From positions 1 through 64,000 of the forward strand of contig NZ_VDMA02000009.1 of NCBI RefSeq assembly GCF_006334915.2: a stretch of 64,000 bases of DNA. Direction: 5' to 3'. Origin of the DNA: Microbispora catharanthi. GTDB taxonomy: Bacteria > Actinomycetota > Actinomycetes > Streptosporangiales > Streptosporangiaceae. This document shows, one piece after another, positions 43,047-50,775 of this stretch. Within the stretch, counting starts at the first letter, position 1. Each line of letters begins with the position of its first letter. The notes under the pieces were generated by a model that made no database searches, was not told the DNA's origin, and saw only the letters and a program-made list of their open reading frames with translations. The translations under genes were made by a program, and so were the position numbers.

Positions 43047-44431
43047 GCCGCTCCCTCCGCAGTCGGCAAGGGCAGCTCGGCGTGGATGGTGAAACCGCCG
43101 TCCGCCCCCGGACCGGTCTGGAGCCGCCCGCCGAGCGCGGACACCCGCTCCCGCATGCCGGTGAGCCCGACGCCCACACGAACCGCTTCGGGCCGGATCA
43201 TGGTGCCCGCCTCGGAGGTCCCGTTCGATCCGTGTCGCGGCGTCGCCGCGGCGGGCAGACCCCTGCCGTCGTCCTCGACTCGTACGACGAGGGTGTCGGG
43301 CAGGTAGCGGACGTGCACGCACGCCGAGGCGGGGCCCGCGTGCCGCGCCACGTTGGTGAGCGACTCCTGCACGATCCGGTAGGCGGCCAGGTCGACCTCG
43401 GGCGGCAGGGCGCGCGGCGTACCGCTGATCGCCAGCGTGGCCGGCACGCCCGCCGACCGCGCCCGCTCGACCAGCTCGCCGATCCTGTCGGCCCGGGCCG
43501 TGTCGGGCGCGTCGTCAGGGCCGGGTTCGCGCAGCACCTCCAGCGTCGCGCGCAGCTCCCGCATGGCGTCCGCACTCGCGTCCTGGATCGCCAGCAGCGC
43601 GGCCGGCACGTCGTCGCCCCGCTTGCGCGCCAGATGGACGGCCACGCCGGCCTGCACCTTGATGATCGAGATGCTGTGGGTGAGCGAGTCGTGCAGCTCC
43701 CTGGCGATGCGCAGCCGCTCCTCGCCGGCGCGGCGCAGCGCGACCTCCTCGCGGGTGCGCTCCGCCTCGACGGCGCGCTGCTCGGCCTGGCGCAGGTACG
43801 CCCGCCGCTGCCGGGAGACGACCCCCGCCACGTTGGCGGCGACGAACCAGCCGACCAGCAGGCCGACACGGTCCGCCACCTCGCGCGGGGTCCGCGTGCC
43901 GAGGTCCGACAGCTCCACCAGCAGGACACCGGCGAGGTAGGCGGCGCTGACCGACGCCGCCCACAAGCGCCGGCCCGCGGTGGCCGCGGAGAACACGGTG
44001 ATCAGGAGGGGGAAGACGGTCGCGGTCTCGGGATGCACCCGCAGGGCGTAGACCAGCATGCAGGCCGCGGCGACGACGAGCGCCGTCACGGGCGCCGTCC
44101 GCCGCACGGCCAGGGCGGCGGACCCGCCCACCAGGAGCAGGTAGCCCACCACCCCCAGCTGCGCGGGGCCGCTCGGAGAGCCCGGAAGCAGGGTGGCGAC
44201 CGCCAGCAGCACCGCCACGACAGCCGCGATCGCGGCATCCGAGGCGTAGAACCGGGGAAGGCGGCGGGACCCGGCCTCCGTCCGGTCGTCGGAGAGGGCC
44301 GCTCCGTCGGGGAAGGCCAACAAGTCCGCGAACGCCCGCGGGCCGGGCGACGCCGGTGCGTCCACGATCACCGGTGAGTCAGGGGACGCCAATGGGCTGG
44401 GGGACGCCTGCCGTCCGCGATCGCCGTCCAT
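43043..44431 (-). CDS. Sensor histidine kinase (DesK/NarX-like, HisKA_3)
   Basis: 462 aa. The N-terminal Pro/Ala-rich cytoplasmic tail (1-60) is followed by about six hydrophobic segments (70-250), dimerisation helix with phospho-His in ARELHDSLTHSISIIKVQAG, and an HATPase_c domain (VQESLTNVARHAG, VEDDGRGLP, GVGLTGMRERVSALGG). The membrane block has no large extracytoplasmic loop, so a membrane or lipoprotein-borne signal is likely. ATG 44431 is preferred; a longer frame upstream would cover the intergenic inverted repeat. Confidence 0.93.
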   Translation of the reverse strand: MDGDRGRQASPSPLASPDSPVIVDAPASPGPRAFADLLAFPDGAALSDDRTEAGSRRLPRFYASDAAIAAVVAVLLAVATLLPGSPSGPAQLGVVGYLLLVGGSAALAVRRTAPVTALVVAAACMLVYALRVHPETATVFPLLITVFSAATAGRRLWAASVSAAYLAGVLLVELSDLGTRTPREVADRVGLLVGWFVAANVAGVVSRQRRAYLRQAEQRAVEAERTREEVALRRAGEERLRIARELHDSLTHSISIIKVQAGVAVHLARKRGDDVPAALLAIQDASADAMRELRATLEVLREPGPDDAPDTARADRIGELVERARSAGVPATLAISGTPRALPPEVDLAAYRIVQESLTNVARHAGPASACVHVRYLPDTLVVRVEDDGRGLPAAATPRHGSNGTSEAGTMIRPEAVRVGVGLTGMRERVSALGGRLQTGPGADGGFTIHAELPLPTAEGAA

Positions 44432-44475
44432 GTCAGAAGGGTAGACCGAGCCGTTTCGCGCCGCCTCCTCCCGGC

Positions 44476-44596
44476 GGACCGATCCTGCGCTACTCCCGCC
44501 GTAGTACGGCCGCCGCCTCGCAGCCGCGCCGGGAGCGGCTCGAAACGCCTTCCGCCGTACGACGACGGGAGCGGCCGCGCTCGGCAGGATCGGTCC
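44476..44596. repeat. Long-range inverted repeat between kinase operon and AhpD-like gene
   Basis: A perfect 13-nt repeat, GGACCGATCCTGC (44476-44488) and its complement (44584-44596), brackets partly matching inner arms (about 44489-44520 and 44555-44583, including TACTCCCGCCGTAGTA). It fills the 196-nt gap between divergently transcribed genes. Possible operator pair for the NarL-type regulator, or an RNA fold. Confidence 0.5.
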
Positions 44597-44627
44597 CCAT
44601 GACAGCACGACCGATGAGGAGGCCGAG

Positions 44628-45635
44628 ATGCCGACGCCCTATCGCTATGTGACCCCGGTGCCCACGGAGGCGGCGGCCGGGCTGATCGCCCAGGTCTACG
44701 CCCAGATCGCCAGTGATTTCGGCATGGCCCGCATGCCGCTGTTCCTGACGTTGTCCCCGGCTCCCGAGGTGCTCGCTCCCACATGGGCGATGCTGCGTGA
44801 GTCGCTGCTCGCCGGGCAGGCCCCGAGGGCGGCCAAGGAGGTCGTCGCCACCGGGGTCTCCCTCGCCAACAAGTGCCCGTTCTGTGTCGACGCGCACACC
44901 GTGCTCCTGCATGCGACCGGCGAGCACGAGCTGGCCGAGACCGTCGCGCGCGGGGAGAAGCCGTCCGATCCGGAGCACGCCCGGCTGTTCGCCTGGGCCA
45001 CTGGCACGGCCACGTCCGGGCAGGCGCCGCCGTGCCCGCCGGGTCACGCGGCCGAGCTCATCGGCACGGCCCTCGCCTTCCACTTCATCAACCGGATGGT
45101 GTCGTCGCTGCTGACCGACGACCTCCTGCCCGCCGGCCTGCAGCGGTCCCGGCTCGTACGTGGCCTGGGCGGCAGGGCCCTCGCCAGGACGGTACGCCGC
45201 AGGCTGCCGCAGGGCGAGGCGCTGCCGCTGCTGCGTGGGCTGCCGTCGGGCCCGGTCCCGGCCTGGGCGGCGGGCACCCCGGCCGGGACCGCGTTCGCCG
45301 CGCTGCTGGCCGCGGCGGGGGAGGGAGTCCATCTGCTGGGCGACACGGCCAGGGAGGCGGTCGTGGAGGCCGTCGCCGACTGGGACGGCGAACACCCTGC
45401 GCTGTCCGGCTGGCCGTCCGGTCCGCTGGCGGACGTCGCACCCGCACAGCGCCCGGCGGCCAGGCTCGCACTGCTGGCCGCCCTCGCGCCCTATCGGGTG
45501 ACCGACGCCGACGTCGCCGCCTGGCGGGAGGCCGGGGGCGGACGGTCCGACGCCGACCTCGTGCGGCTGCTGGCGTTCGGGGCGATCACCGCCGTCCGGC
45601 GGATCGAGGCGGCCCTCGCCGTGCCGGCCTCCTGA
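44628..45635 (+). CDS. AhpD-like carboxymuconolactone decarboxylase-fold protein
   Basis: 335 aa. All-helical CMD/AhpD fold with the peroxidase-type redox motif CPFCVDAH (about residue 83), the relay expected for peroxiredoxin-associated alkylhydroperoxidases. The protein is twice the length of a single AhpD domain; the second half has no CxxC and may be a degenerate repeat. GAGGAGG lies 8 nt upstream of the ATG. It is divergent from the sensor kinase operon and shares the intergenic inverted repeat with it, so it may be a target of that system. Confidence 0.82.
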   Translation: MPTPYRYVTPVPTEAAAGLIAQVYAQIASDFGMARMPLFLTLSPAPEVLAPTWAMLRESLLAGQAPRAAKEVVATGVSLANKCPFCVDAHTVLLHATGEHELAETVARGEKPSDPEHARLFAWATGTATSGQAPPCPPGHAAELIGTALAFHFINRMVSSLLTDDLLPAGLQRSRLVRGLGGRALARTVRRRLPQGEALPLLRGLPSGPVPAWAAGTPAGTAFAALLAAAGEGVHLLGDTAREAVVEAVADWDGEHPALSGWPSGPLADVAPAQRPAARLALLAALAPYRVTDADVAAWREAGGGRSDADLVRLLAFGAITAVRRIEAALAVPAS

Positions 45636-45689
45636 CATCGGGCGGCCACGGTCAGGGTGCGACGAGCGGACGACCGCAGGCGGAGGAGG

Positions 45690-46472
45690 TCAGACCTCCA
45701 GTTCGCCGGACCATATGGTCACGGCGTGCCCGGCGAGTTCGACGCGGTCGCCGCGCAGGGTCGTGCGCACGGTCCCGCCGCGCCGCGACACCTGCTCCCC
45801 GACGAGCGCGTCCCGGCCGAATCTGCCCGACCAGTGCGGCGCGAGCACGCAGTGGGCCGAACCGGTGACGGGGTCCTCCGGCACGCCCACCCGGGGGGCG
45901 AAGAACCGGGAGACGTAGTCGGCGGCGGTGCCCTCGCCGGGCGCCGTCACGATGACGCCCCGGGCCTCGACCTCGGCCAGCCGCGCCATGTCGGGGTCGG
46001 CGGTCCGGACCTCCTCGGCCGAACCGACCTCGACCAGCAGGTCGAACTCGCTGCGGCCGGTCCACACCGGCGTGACGCCGAGAGCCTCGGCGAGGCCGTC
46101 CGGCGGCGGGCACTGCGTGGCCTGCTTCGCCGGGAAGTCCATTGCGATCAGCCCGCCGTCCGCCTGCTCGGTCGCGAGCACGCCGCTCTTCGTGTCGAAC
46201 TCCAGCCGGCCCGACTCCCCCAGGGAGTAGAGGACGTGCGCGGTGGCCAGGGTGGCGTGCCCGCACAGCGCGACCTCGACCGCGGGGGTGAACCAGCGCA
46301 GCGAGCGCGGCCCCTCGTCCCGCCCCAGCACGAAGGCCGTCTCCGAATGGCGCATCTCGGCGGCCACCGCCTGCATCCACTCGTCCGGCACGGTGTCGTC
46401 GAGGAGGCAGACCGCGGCGGGATTGCCCCGGAACGGCCGGTCGGTGAAGGAGTCCACGGTGAAGATGCGCAT
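45690..46472 (-). CDS. PhzF-family isomerase/epimerase
   Basis: 260 aa. Diaminopimelate-epimerase-like fold: FTVDSFTDRPFRGNPAAVCLL, active-site Glu in HSETAFVL, ALCGHATLATAHVL and EDPVTGSAHCVLAPHW. The family is named after phenazine biosynthesis, but most members are unrelated to phenazines and no other phz gene is here. Substrate unknown. It ends close to the acetate kinase stop region on the same strand (11 nt between the acetate kinase stop and this start), so co-transcription with ackA is likely. Confidence 0.92.
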   Translation of the reverse strand: MRIFTVDSFTDRPFRGNPAAVCLLDDTVPDEWMQAVAAEMRHSETAFVLGRDEGPRSLRWFTPAVEVALCGHATLATAHVLYSLGESGRLEFDTKSGVLATEQADGGLIAMDFPAKQATQCPPPDGLAEALGVTPVWTGRSEFDLLVEVGSAEEVRTADPDMARLAEVEARGVIVTAPGEGTAADYVSRFFAPRVGVPEDPVTGSAHCVLAPHWSGRFGRDALVGEQVSRRGGTVRTTLRGDRVELAGHAVTIWSGELEV

Positions 46473-46483
46473 GTCTGCGGATT

Positions 46484-47602
46484 CTACGGCCGCATACCTT
46501 CACCAGCGGGACGGCCGAGCGCGGCGAGGGTCTCCCGGGCGACCTGGAGCTCCTCGCGGGGCCGTACGACGAGGACCGGCAGCCGGGCGTCCGGCGGGCT
46601 GACGACGCGATCCCGGTCCACGTCGTCGACGGCGGGCGGCTCGACGCCGAGGAGCGACAGCCTGCCGCACACGGCCTCGCGCACCTCGGGCTGGTCCCAG
46701 CCGATCTCGCCGGTGAACACGAGCGCGTCGAGCCGGTCGAGGGCGGCGGTCGAGGCGGCGATCTCCCGGCTCACCCGGTAGGCGAACACGTCGAGCGCCA
46801 AGGCGGCGGCCTCCTCGGACGAGGCGACCAGGTCGCGGGTGTCGCCGGACAGGCCGCCGGAGAGCCCGAGCAGGCCCGAGTCGTGCTCCAGCCCGTCGCG
46901 CAGCTCCTCCAGCGTGAGGCGTGAGCCGGACAGCAGCCACAGGAGCATGCCGGGATCGACGCTGCCGGAACGCTTGCTCATGGGCACGCCCTCCAACGGC
47001 GTGAACCCCATCGAGGTGTCCACGCTGCGGCCGTTCCGCACGGCGCAGACCGAGCATCCGCCGCCGAGATGCGTGAGGACCAGGTTGACCTGCCCGGCCG
47101 GGCGTCCGAGCAGTTCGGCCGCCCGGTGGGTCGCCCACGCGTACGACAGCCCGTGGAAGCCGTAGCGGCGCAGGCCCCACCGGCGCCGCCACCCGGCGGG
47201 CAGGGCGTAGGTCGCGGCGGCGGCGGGCAGGCCGGCGTGGAAGGCGGTGTCGGGACACAGCACGTGCGGCACGGACGGCAGCACCCGCCGGGCCGCCTCG
47301 ACCAGCGCGAGCGCGGGCGGCACGTGCAGCGGCGCGAGGTCGGCGTATCCGCGCACGGCCTTCACCACGTCGTCGTCGGCGACCGCCGGCGCCCGGACGG
47401 CCTCGCCGCCGTGGACGAGCCGGTGACCGACCGCGGTCACCTCGGCGTCCGCCCCGGACAGGAAGTCCGACAGCGTATGCTCCGCCGCCGCGGGGTCCGG
47501 GCTGTGCTCGCTGTGCTCGGTGCGCAGCACGCGGCCGTCCCGCACCAGATGCAGTTGGAGGCTGCTGGAACCCGCGTTGACGGTGAGCACGGTCGGTGTC
47601 AT
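46484..47602 (-). CDS. ackA: Acetate kinase
   Basis: 372 aa. ASKHA-fold kinase: VLTVNAGSSSLQLHLV, HRLVHGG, AFHAGLPAAAATYALP, YGFHGLSY, HLGGGCSVCAV, DTSMGFTPLEGVPMSKRSGSVDPG and FTGEIGWDQPEVRE. It forms acetyl-phosphate from acetate and ATP or the reverse. The protein is slightly shorter than the usual about 400 residues. Phosphotransacetylase (pta) or phosphoketolase, its usual partners, are not adjacent. Acetyl-phosphate made here could also phosphorylate response regulators, but that is speculation. Confidence 0.93.
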   Translation of the reverse strand: MTPTVLTVNAGSSSLQLHLVRDGRVLRTEHSEHSPDPAAAEHTLSDFLSGADAEVTAVGHRLVHGGEAVRAPAVADDDVVKAVRGYADLAPLHVPPALALVEAARRVLPSVPHVLCPDTAFHAGLPAAAATYALPAGWRRRWGLRRYGFHGLSYAWATHRAAELLGRPAGQVNLVLTHLGGGCSVCAVRNGRSVDTSMGFTPLEGVPMSKRSGSVDPGMLLWLLSGSRLTLEELRDGLEHDSGLLGLSGGLSGDTRDLVASSEEAAALALDVFAYRVSREIAASTAALDRLDALVFTGEIGWDQPEVREAVCGRLSLLGVEPPAVDDVDRDRVVSPPDARLPVLVVRPREELQVARETLAALGRPAGEGMRP

Positions 47603-47687
47603 GGCGTCCGTCTTTCCGGCGACCCGGCGGGCAAACCCCGGCAGGCCGCCGGACAGAGCGGTCGTGGAGGTCGGCGGGCGGGGGAGA

Positions 47688-48452
47688 CTACGGACGCACG
47701 GCGCAGAGCAGCCGGTTGTCGCCGCGCTGCCACAGCGTCCCGATCTCGGCGAAGCCCGCCGCGCGGAGGGCCTCGACGTGGGTGGACAGGTGGAGCGACT
47801 CCGAGCCGTGGTGTGCCGCGGTGGCCGGCCGGGGCGCCGCGACACCGGCGAGCTCGGGGTCGGCGGCGATCGCGTCCCACCACTGGCGCCAGTCCTCGGG
47901 ACGGCCGTCGGCGAAGCGCCGCCGCTCCTCGCTCTCGTGGACGGCCCGCTCCAGCCGCGCCAGTTCAGGAGTGGTGTCCTCGGAGCTGAAGTGGTCGCCG
48001 TTCAGGAACAGCCCACCCGGCCGCAGCACGGTCGCGAGCTCGGCGTACATGGCGCGCAGGTCCTGCTCGGCCAGCCAGTGCAACGCGGTCGTGCTCACCG
48101 CCGCGTCCGCCGGGCGGTCGAGGCCGAGCGCCTGGCTCCATCCGGGTTCGCGCAGGTCCAGGTCGGCGAGGCGCAGGCCGTCGCGGTCGCCGTACGCCGC
48201 CCGGGCGAGCGACAGCAACAGAGGATCGGCGTCGACCGCGACGATCCTGGCCCGGGGAAGGCGGTCCAGCAGGCGGGCCGACAGCGAGCCGGGGCCGCAG
48301 CCGAGGTCGATCACCAGGGGATCCGGGCGGCCCACACCGCCCTCGACGGCGTCGATCAGCGCGGTGAAGCGCTCCTCCCGGTCGGGGAGGTAGCCCTCCT
48401 GCTGGCGGTCCCAACGATCGATCCACCGGGTGGCCACGTCGAACGTGAGCAT
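47688..48452 (-). CDS. Class I SAM-dependent methyltransferase
   Basis: 254 aa. Motif I VIDLGCGPGSLSARLLDRLP, acidic loop VAVDADPLLLSLAR, motif IV STTALHWLAEQDL, VLRPGGLFLNGDHF. N-terminal FDVATRWIDRWDRQQEGYLPDREERF is typical of actinobacterial trans-aconitate-methyltransferase-like proteins. AAGGAGA precedes the ATG. It is divergent from the CGNR regulator, with a shared inverted repeat in the promoter, so it is probably that regulator's target. Substrate unknown. Confidence 0.9.
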   Translation of the reverse strand: MLTFDVATRWIDRWDRQQEGYLPDREERFTALIDAVEGGVGRPDPLVIDLGCGPGSLSARLLDRLPRARIVAVDADPLLLSLARAAYGDRDGLRLADLDLREPGWSQALGLDRPADAAVSTTALHWLAEQDLRAMYAELATVLRPGGLFLNGDHFSSEDTTPELARLERAVHESEERRRFADGRPEDWRQWWDAIAADPELAGVAAPRPATAAHHGSESLHLSTHVEALRAAGFAEIGTLWQRGDNRLLCAVRP

Positions 48453-48461
48453 GCCGTCTCC

Positions 48462-48495
48462 TTGTAACTGGCGTGTATGCTTTCGGCAGTTACAA
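48462..48495. promoter_or_regulatory. TTGTAACTG/CAGTTACAA inverted repeat between divergent genes
   Basis: Two 9-nt arms, TTGTAACTG (48462-48470) and CAGTTACAA (48487-48495), flank a 16-nt spacer holding a -10-like TATGCT. A third half-site TAACTG lies at 48513-48518, just before the CGNR start. The position suits an operator for the CGNR regulator acting on both genes. Confidence 0.6.
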
Positions 48496-48523
48496 CGTAG
48501 AGCGCAAGGGCGTAACTGGTCAA

Positions 48524-49093
48524 GTGAATTTCAACAGTCACACTGATGGCGTGGTGGCGGTCGCCGTCGGCCTGGTCAACGCGCTGACCGAAGGTGAGGC
48601 GCGGGGCCGGTCGTACGAGCCGCCGACGGGAGAGGCGCGGGCCGCCGCGGTCGCCGGCGTTCTCGCGACCGGCGACAGGCGGGCGCCCACGGTCACCGAG
48701 GCGGAGGCGGGCGCGCTCGCCGAGGTCGCGGGGCGGCTGCGCGGCGTGTTCGAGGCGGTGACGCGAGGCGACGTGGACGCGGCGGCGCTCACCGTGAACG
48801 GACTGCTGGCGGAGACGGACGCGCGCCCGCACCTCGACCGGCACGACGGAGAGCCCTGGCACCTGCACTTCCACGGCGCGGGCGGCACCCTGGCCGGAAA
48901 CTACGCGGCCAGTTGCGCGACCGGCCTCGCCGTGGTGCTCGGCGGCGAGTTGCACGACCGGCTCGGTGTGTGCACCGCGCCGCACTGCGACCGCGTGTAC
49001 GTGGACACCTCCCGCAACGGCACCCGTCGCTTCTGCTCCACGGCCTGCCAGAACCGGGTCAAGACGGCCGCGTTCCGGGCGCGCGGCGCCTGA
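48524..49093 (+). CDS. CGNR zinc-finger regulator (ABATE domain)
   Basis: 189 aa. The N-terminal ABATE domain is followed by the C-terminal CGNR zinc finger CTAPHCDRVYVDTSRNGTRRF, CSTACQNRVKTAAFRARGA, with four Cys ligands; the name-giving Cys-Gly-Asn-Arg is Cys-Gln-Asn-Arg here. GTG 48524 is chosen because VNFNSHTDGVVAVAVGLVNAL is the standard domain start and the longer frame would overlap the operator. A stress-linked transcription factor class in actinobacteria; the likely target is the divergent methyltransferase. Confidence 0.88.
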   Translation: MNFNSHTDGVVAVAVGLVNALTEGEARGRSYEPPTGEARAAAVAGVLATGDRRAPTVTEAEAGALAEVAGRLRGVFEAVTRGDVDAAALTVNGLLAETDARPHLDRHDGEPWHLHFHGAGGTLAGNYAASCATGLAVVLGGELHDRLGVCTAPHCDRVYVDTSRNGTRRFCSTACQNRVKTAAFRARGA

Positions 49094-49162
49094 CGGCGAG
49101 GCCCGAACGCCAGGTCCGATCGCCGCCGGACCTCCCGGCGCCGTTGTCGCCATGCTCGACAC

Positions 49163-49912
49163 ATGAACGAAATCAACGACATGAACGGCAAGGCGGCCCT
49201 GGTCACCGGGGGTGGCCGGGGAATCGGCGCGGCGGTCGTCCTCAAACTGGCCGAGCGCGGCGCGGACGTGGCGCTGACCTATGAGCGCGACGAGGACAGC
49301 GCGGCCGCCGTGGCCGAGAAGGTGAAGGGGATGGGCCGGCGGGCGCTGGTCATCCGGGCCGACAACGGCGACGCCGCGGCGGTCGCCGCGGCCGTGGACG
49401 AGGCCGCCGCGGAGTTCGGCCGGCTCGACGTCCTCGTGAACAACGCGGCGGTCTTCCACGTCGCGCCGATCGAGGAACTGGGGCCGGACGAGGTCGACCG
49501 TACGCTCGCGGCCAACGTGCGGGGGCCGTTCCTGGCCGCGCGGGCGGCGGCGGGCCACATGACCGAGGGTGGCCGGATCATCACGATCGGGAGCAACGTC
49601 GCCGAGCGGACCGTCTTCCCGGGCTTCGCCCTGTATGCCATGAGCAAGACGGCCATGACCGGAATGACCAAGGGACTCGCCCGCGACCTCGGGCCGCGCG
49701 GCATCACCGTCAACCTCGTCAACCCCGGCCCGACCGACACCGCCTCGAACCCGGCGGACAGCCCCATGGCCGACACGGTCCGGGGGCTGACGGTCCTCGG
49801 CCGCTACGCGCAGCCGGACGACATCGCCGAGACCGTGGCCCACCTGGCGGGCGACGGCGGGCGCTACGTCACCGGCGCGACGATCAACGTCGACGGCGGC
49901 TGGGCCGTCTGA
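49163..49912 (+). CDS. SDR-family oxidoreductase (FabG-like)
   Basis: 249 aa. Cofactor loop ALVTGGGRGIGAAVVLKLAERG, LVNNAAV, catalytic Ser in IGSNVAE and Tyr-x3-Lys in YAMSKTAM, C-terminal VTGATINVDGGWAV. An Arg after beta-2 (TYERDED) suggests NADP(H). Generic 3-oxoacyl-ACP-reductase-like annotation; the substrate cannot be told. It sits 69 nt downstream of the CGNR gene and may share its transcript. Confidence 0.92.
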   Translation: MNEINDMNGKAALVTGGGRGIGAAVVLKLAERGADVALTYERDEDSAAAVAEKVKGMGRRALVIRADNGDAAAVAAAVDEAAAEFGRLDVLVNNAAVFHVAPIEELGPDEVDRTLAANVRGPFLAARAAAGHMTEGGRIITIGSNVAERTVFPGFALYAMSKTAMTGMTKGLARDLGPRGITVNLVNPGPTDTASNPADSPMADTVRGLTVLGRYAQPDDIAETVAHLAGDGGRYVTGATINVDGGWAV

Positions 49913-49982
49913 CGTCCGTCCGGGCGCACCGCTCGGGCGGGGGCCCGGCCCGCTGACGGCCGCGGGACGGGGAGGTGAGGTG

Positions 49983-50717
49983 TCAGGCGTCGGCGGCTTC
50001 GACGTCGGCGATCACGCACGAGATGTTGTCGGGTCCGCCGCCCTCGTTGGCCAGCTCGATGAGCCGGTGGACCGTCTCCTGCGGATCGGCCACGGTGGTG
50101 AGCACGTGGTGCAGCACCTCGGGTTCGAGCACGGAGGTGAGCCCGTCGGAGCACAACAGGTAGCGGTCGCCCGGGAACGCCTCGCGCAGCGACAGGTCGG
50201 GCTCGGCCAGGCCGCTCGTCTCCAGCGCCCGCAGCAGCAGGGAGCGGCGCGGATGGCGGGCGGCCTGGTCGGGGCTCATGCGCCCGTCGTCCACCAGCGA
50301 CTGCACCAGCGTGTGGTCGCGCGTGATCTGGTAGAGCGCGCCGTCACGCAGCATGTACGCCCGCGAGTCGCCCACATGGGCCAGGGCGAACTTCCCGTGG
50401 CCGTCCCACAGCATCGCGGTGACCGTGGTGCCCATCCGCTCGAGCGCCGGGTCCTGCGCGGCGAGGTCGCCCAGGCGCTGCCCCGCCTCCCGTACGGCGT
50501 CCGCGAGGGCGGCGACGACGTCGGCGGGACCCGGACCGTCCTCCAGCCCGGCCAGTGTGGAGATGACGGCCGCACTGGCGACCTCGCCGTGTCCGTGCCC
50601 GCCCATCCCGTCGGCGATGGCGAGCAGGCGCTCGCCGGCGTGCACCGAATCCTCGTTGTTGGCACGCGAACGCCCGACGTCCGACCCAGCGGCGTACCGA
50701 ATACGGTTGTGCGTCAT
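49983..50717 (-). CDS. PP2C-type Ser/Thr protein phosphatase
   Basis: 244 aa, cytoplasmic. Complete PPM fold with metal-binding Asp residues: AAGSDVGRSRANNEDSV, LLAIADGMGGHGHGE, AHVGDSRAYMLRDG, LLCSDGLT, GGPDNISCVIADVE. No transmembrane segment, unlike PstP. Start and promoter lie back-to-back with the DNA methylase gene (58 nt apart), and a Ser/Thr kinase follows that gene. The phosphatase probably reverses phosphorylation by that kinase. Confidence 0.94.
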   Translation of the reverse strand: MTHNRIRYAAGSDVGRSRANNEDSVHAGERLLAIADGMGGHGHGEVASAAVISTLAGLEDGPGPADVVAALADAVREAGQRLGDLAAQDPALERMGTTVTAMLWDGHGKFALAHVGDSRAYMLRDGALYQITRDHTLVQSLVDDGRMSPDQAARHPRRSLLLRALETSGLAEPDLSLREAFPGDRYLLCSDGLTSVLEPEVLHHVLTTVADPQETVHRLIELANEGGGPDNISCVIADVEAADA

Positions 50718-50737
50718 GGTTTTGAGTAAACCATTGG

Positions 50738-50768
50738 TTGAGTGACTTCACAAGCACGGTGCTAGTCT
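50738..50768 (+). promoter_or_regulatory. Promoter of the DNA methylase gene, leaderless type
   Basis: -10 TAGTCT (50763-50768) ends 7 nt before ATG 50776 and no ribosome site is present. A -35-like TTGAGT (50738-50743) lies 19 nt upstream; a second TTGAGT copy (50722-50727) lies just inside the divergent phosphatase promoter. Confidence 0.5.
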
Positions 50769-50775
50769 CATGTTC

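Noticed and set aside
45690-46472. Phenazine biosynthesis locus
   Set aside because: PhzF homologues are widespread and no other phz gene is present.
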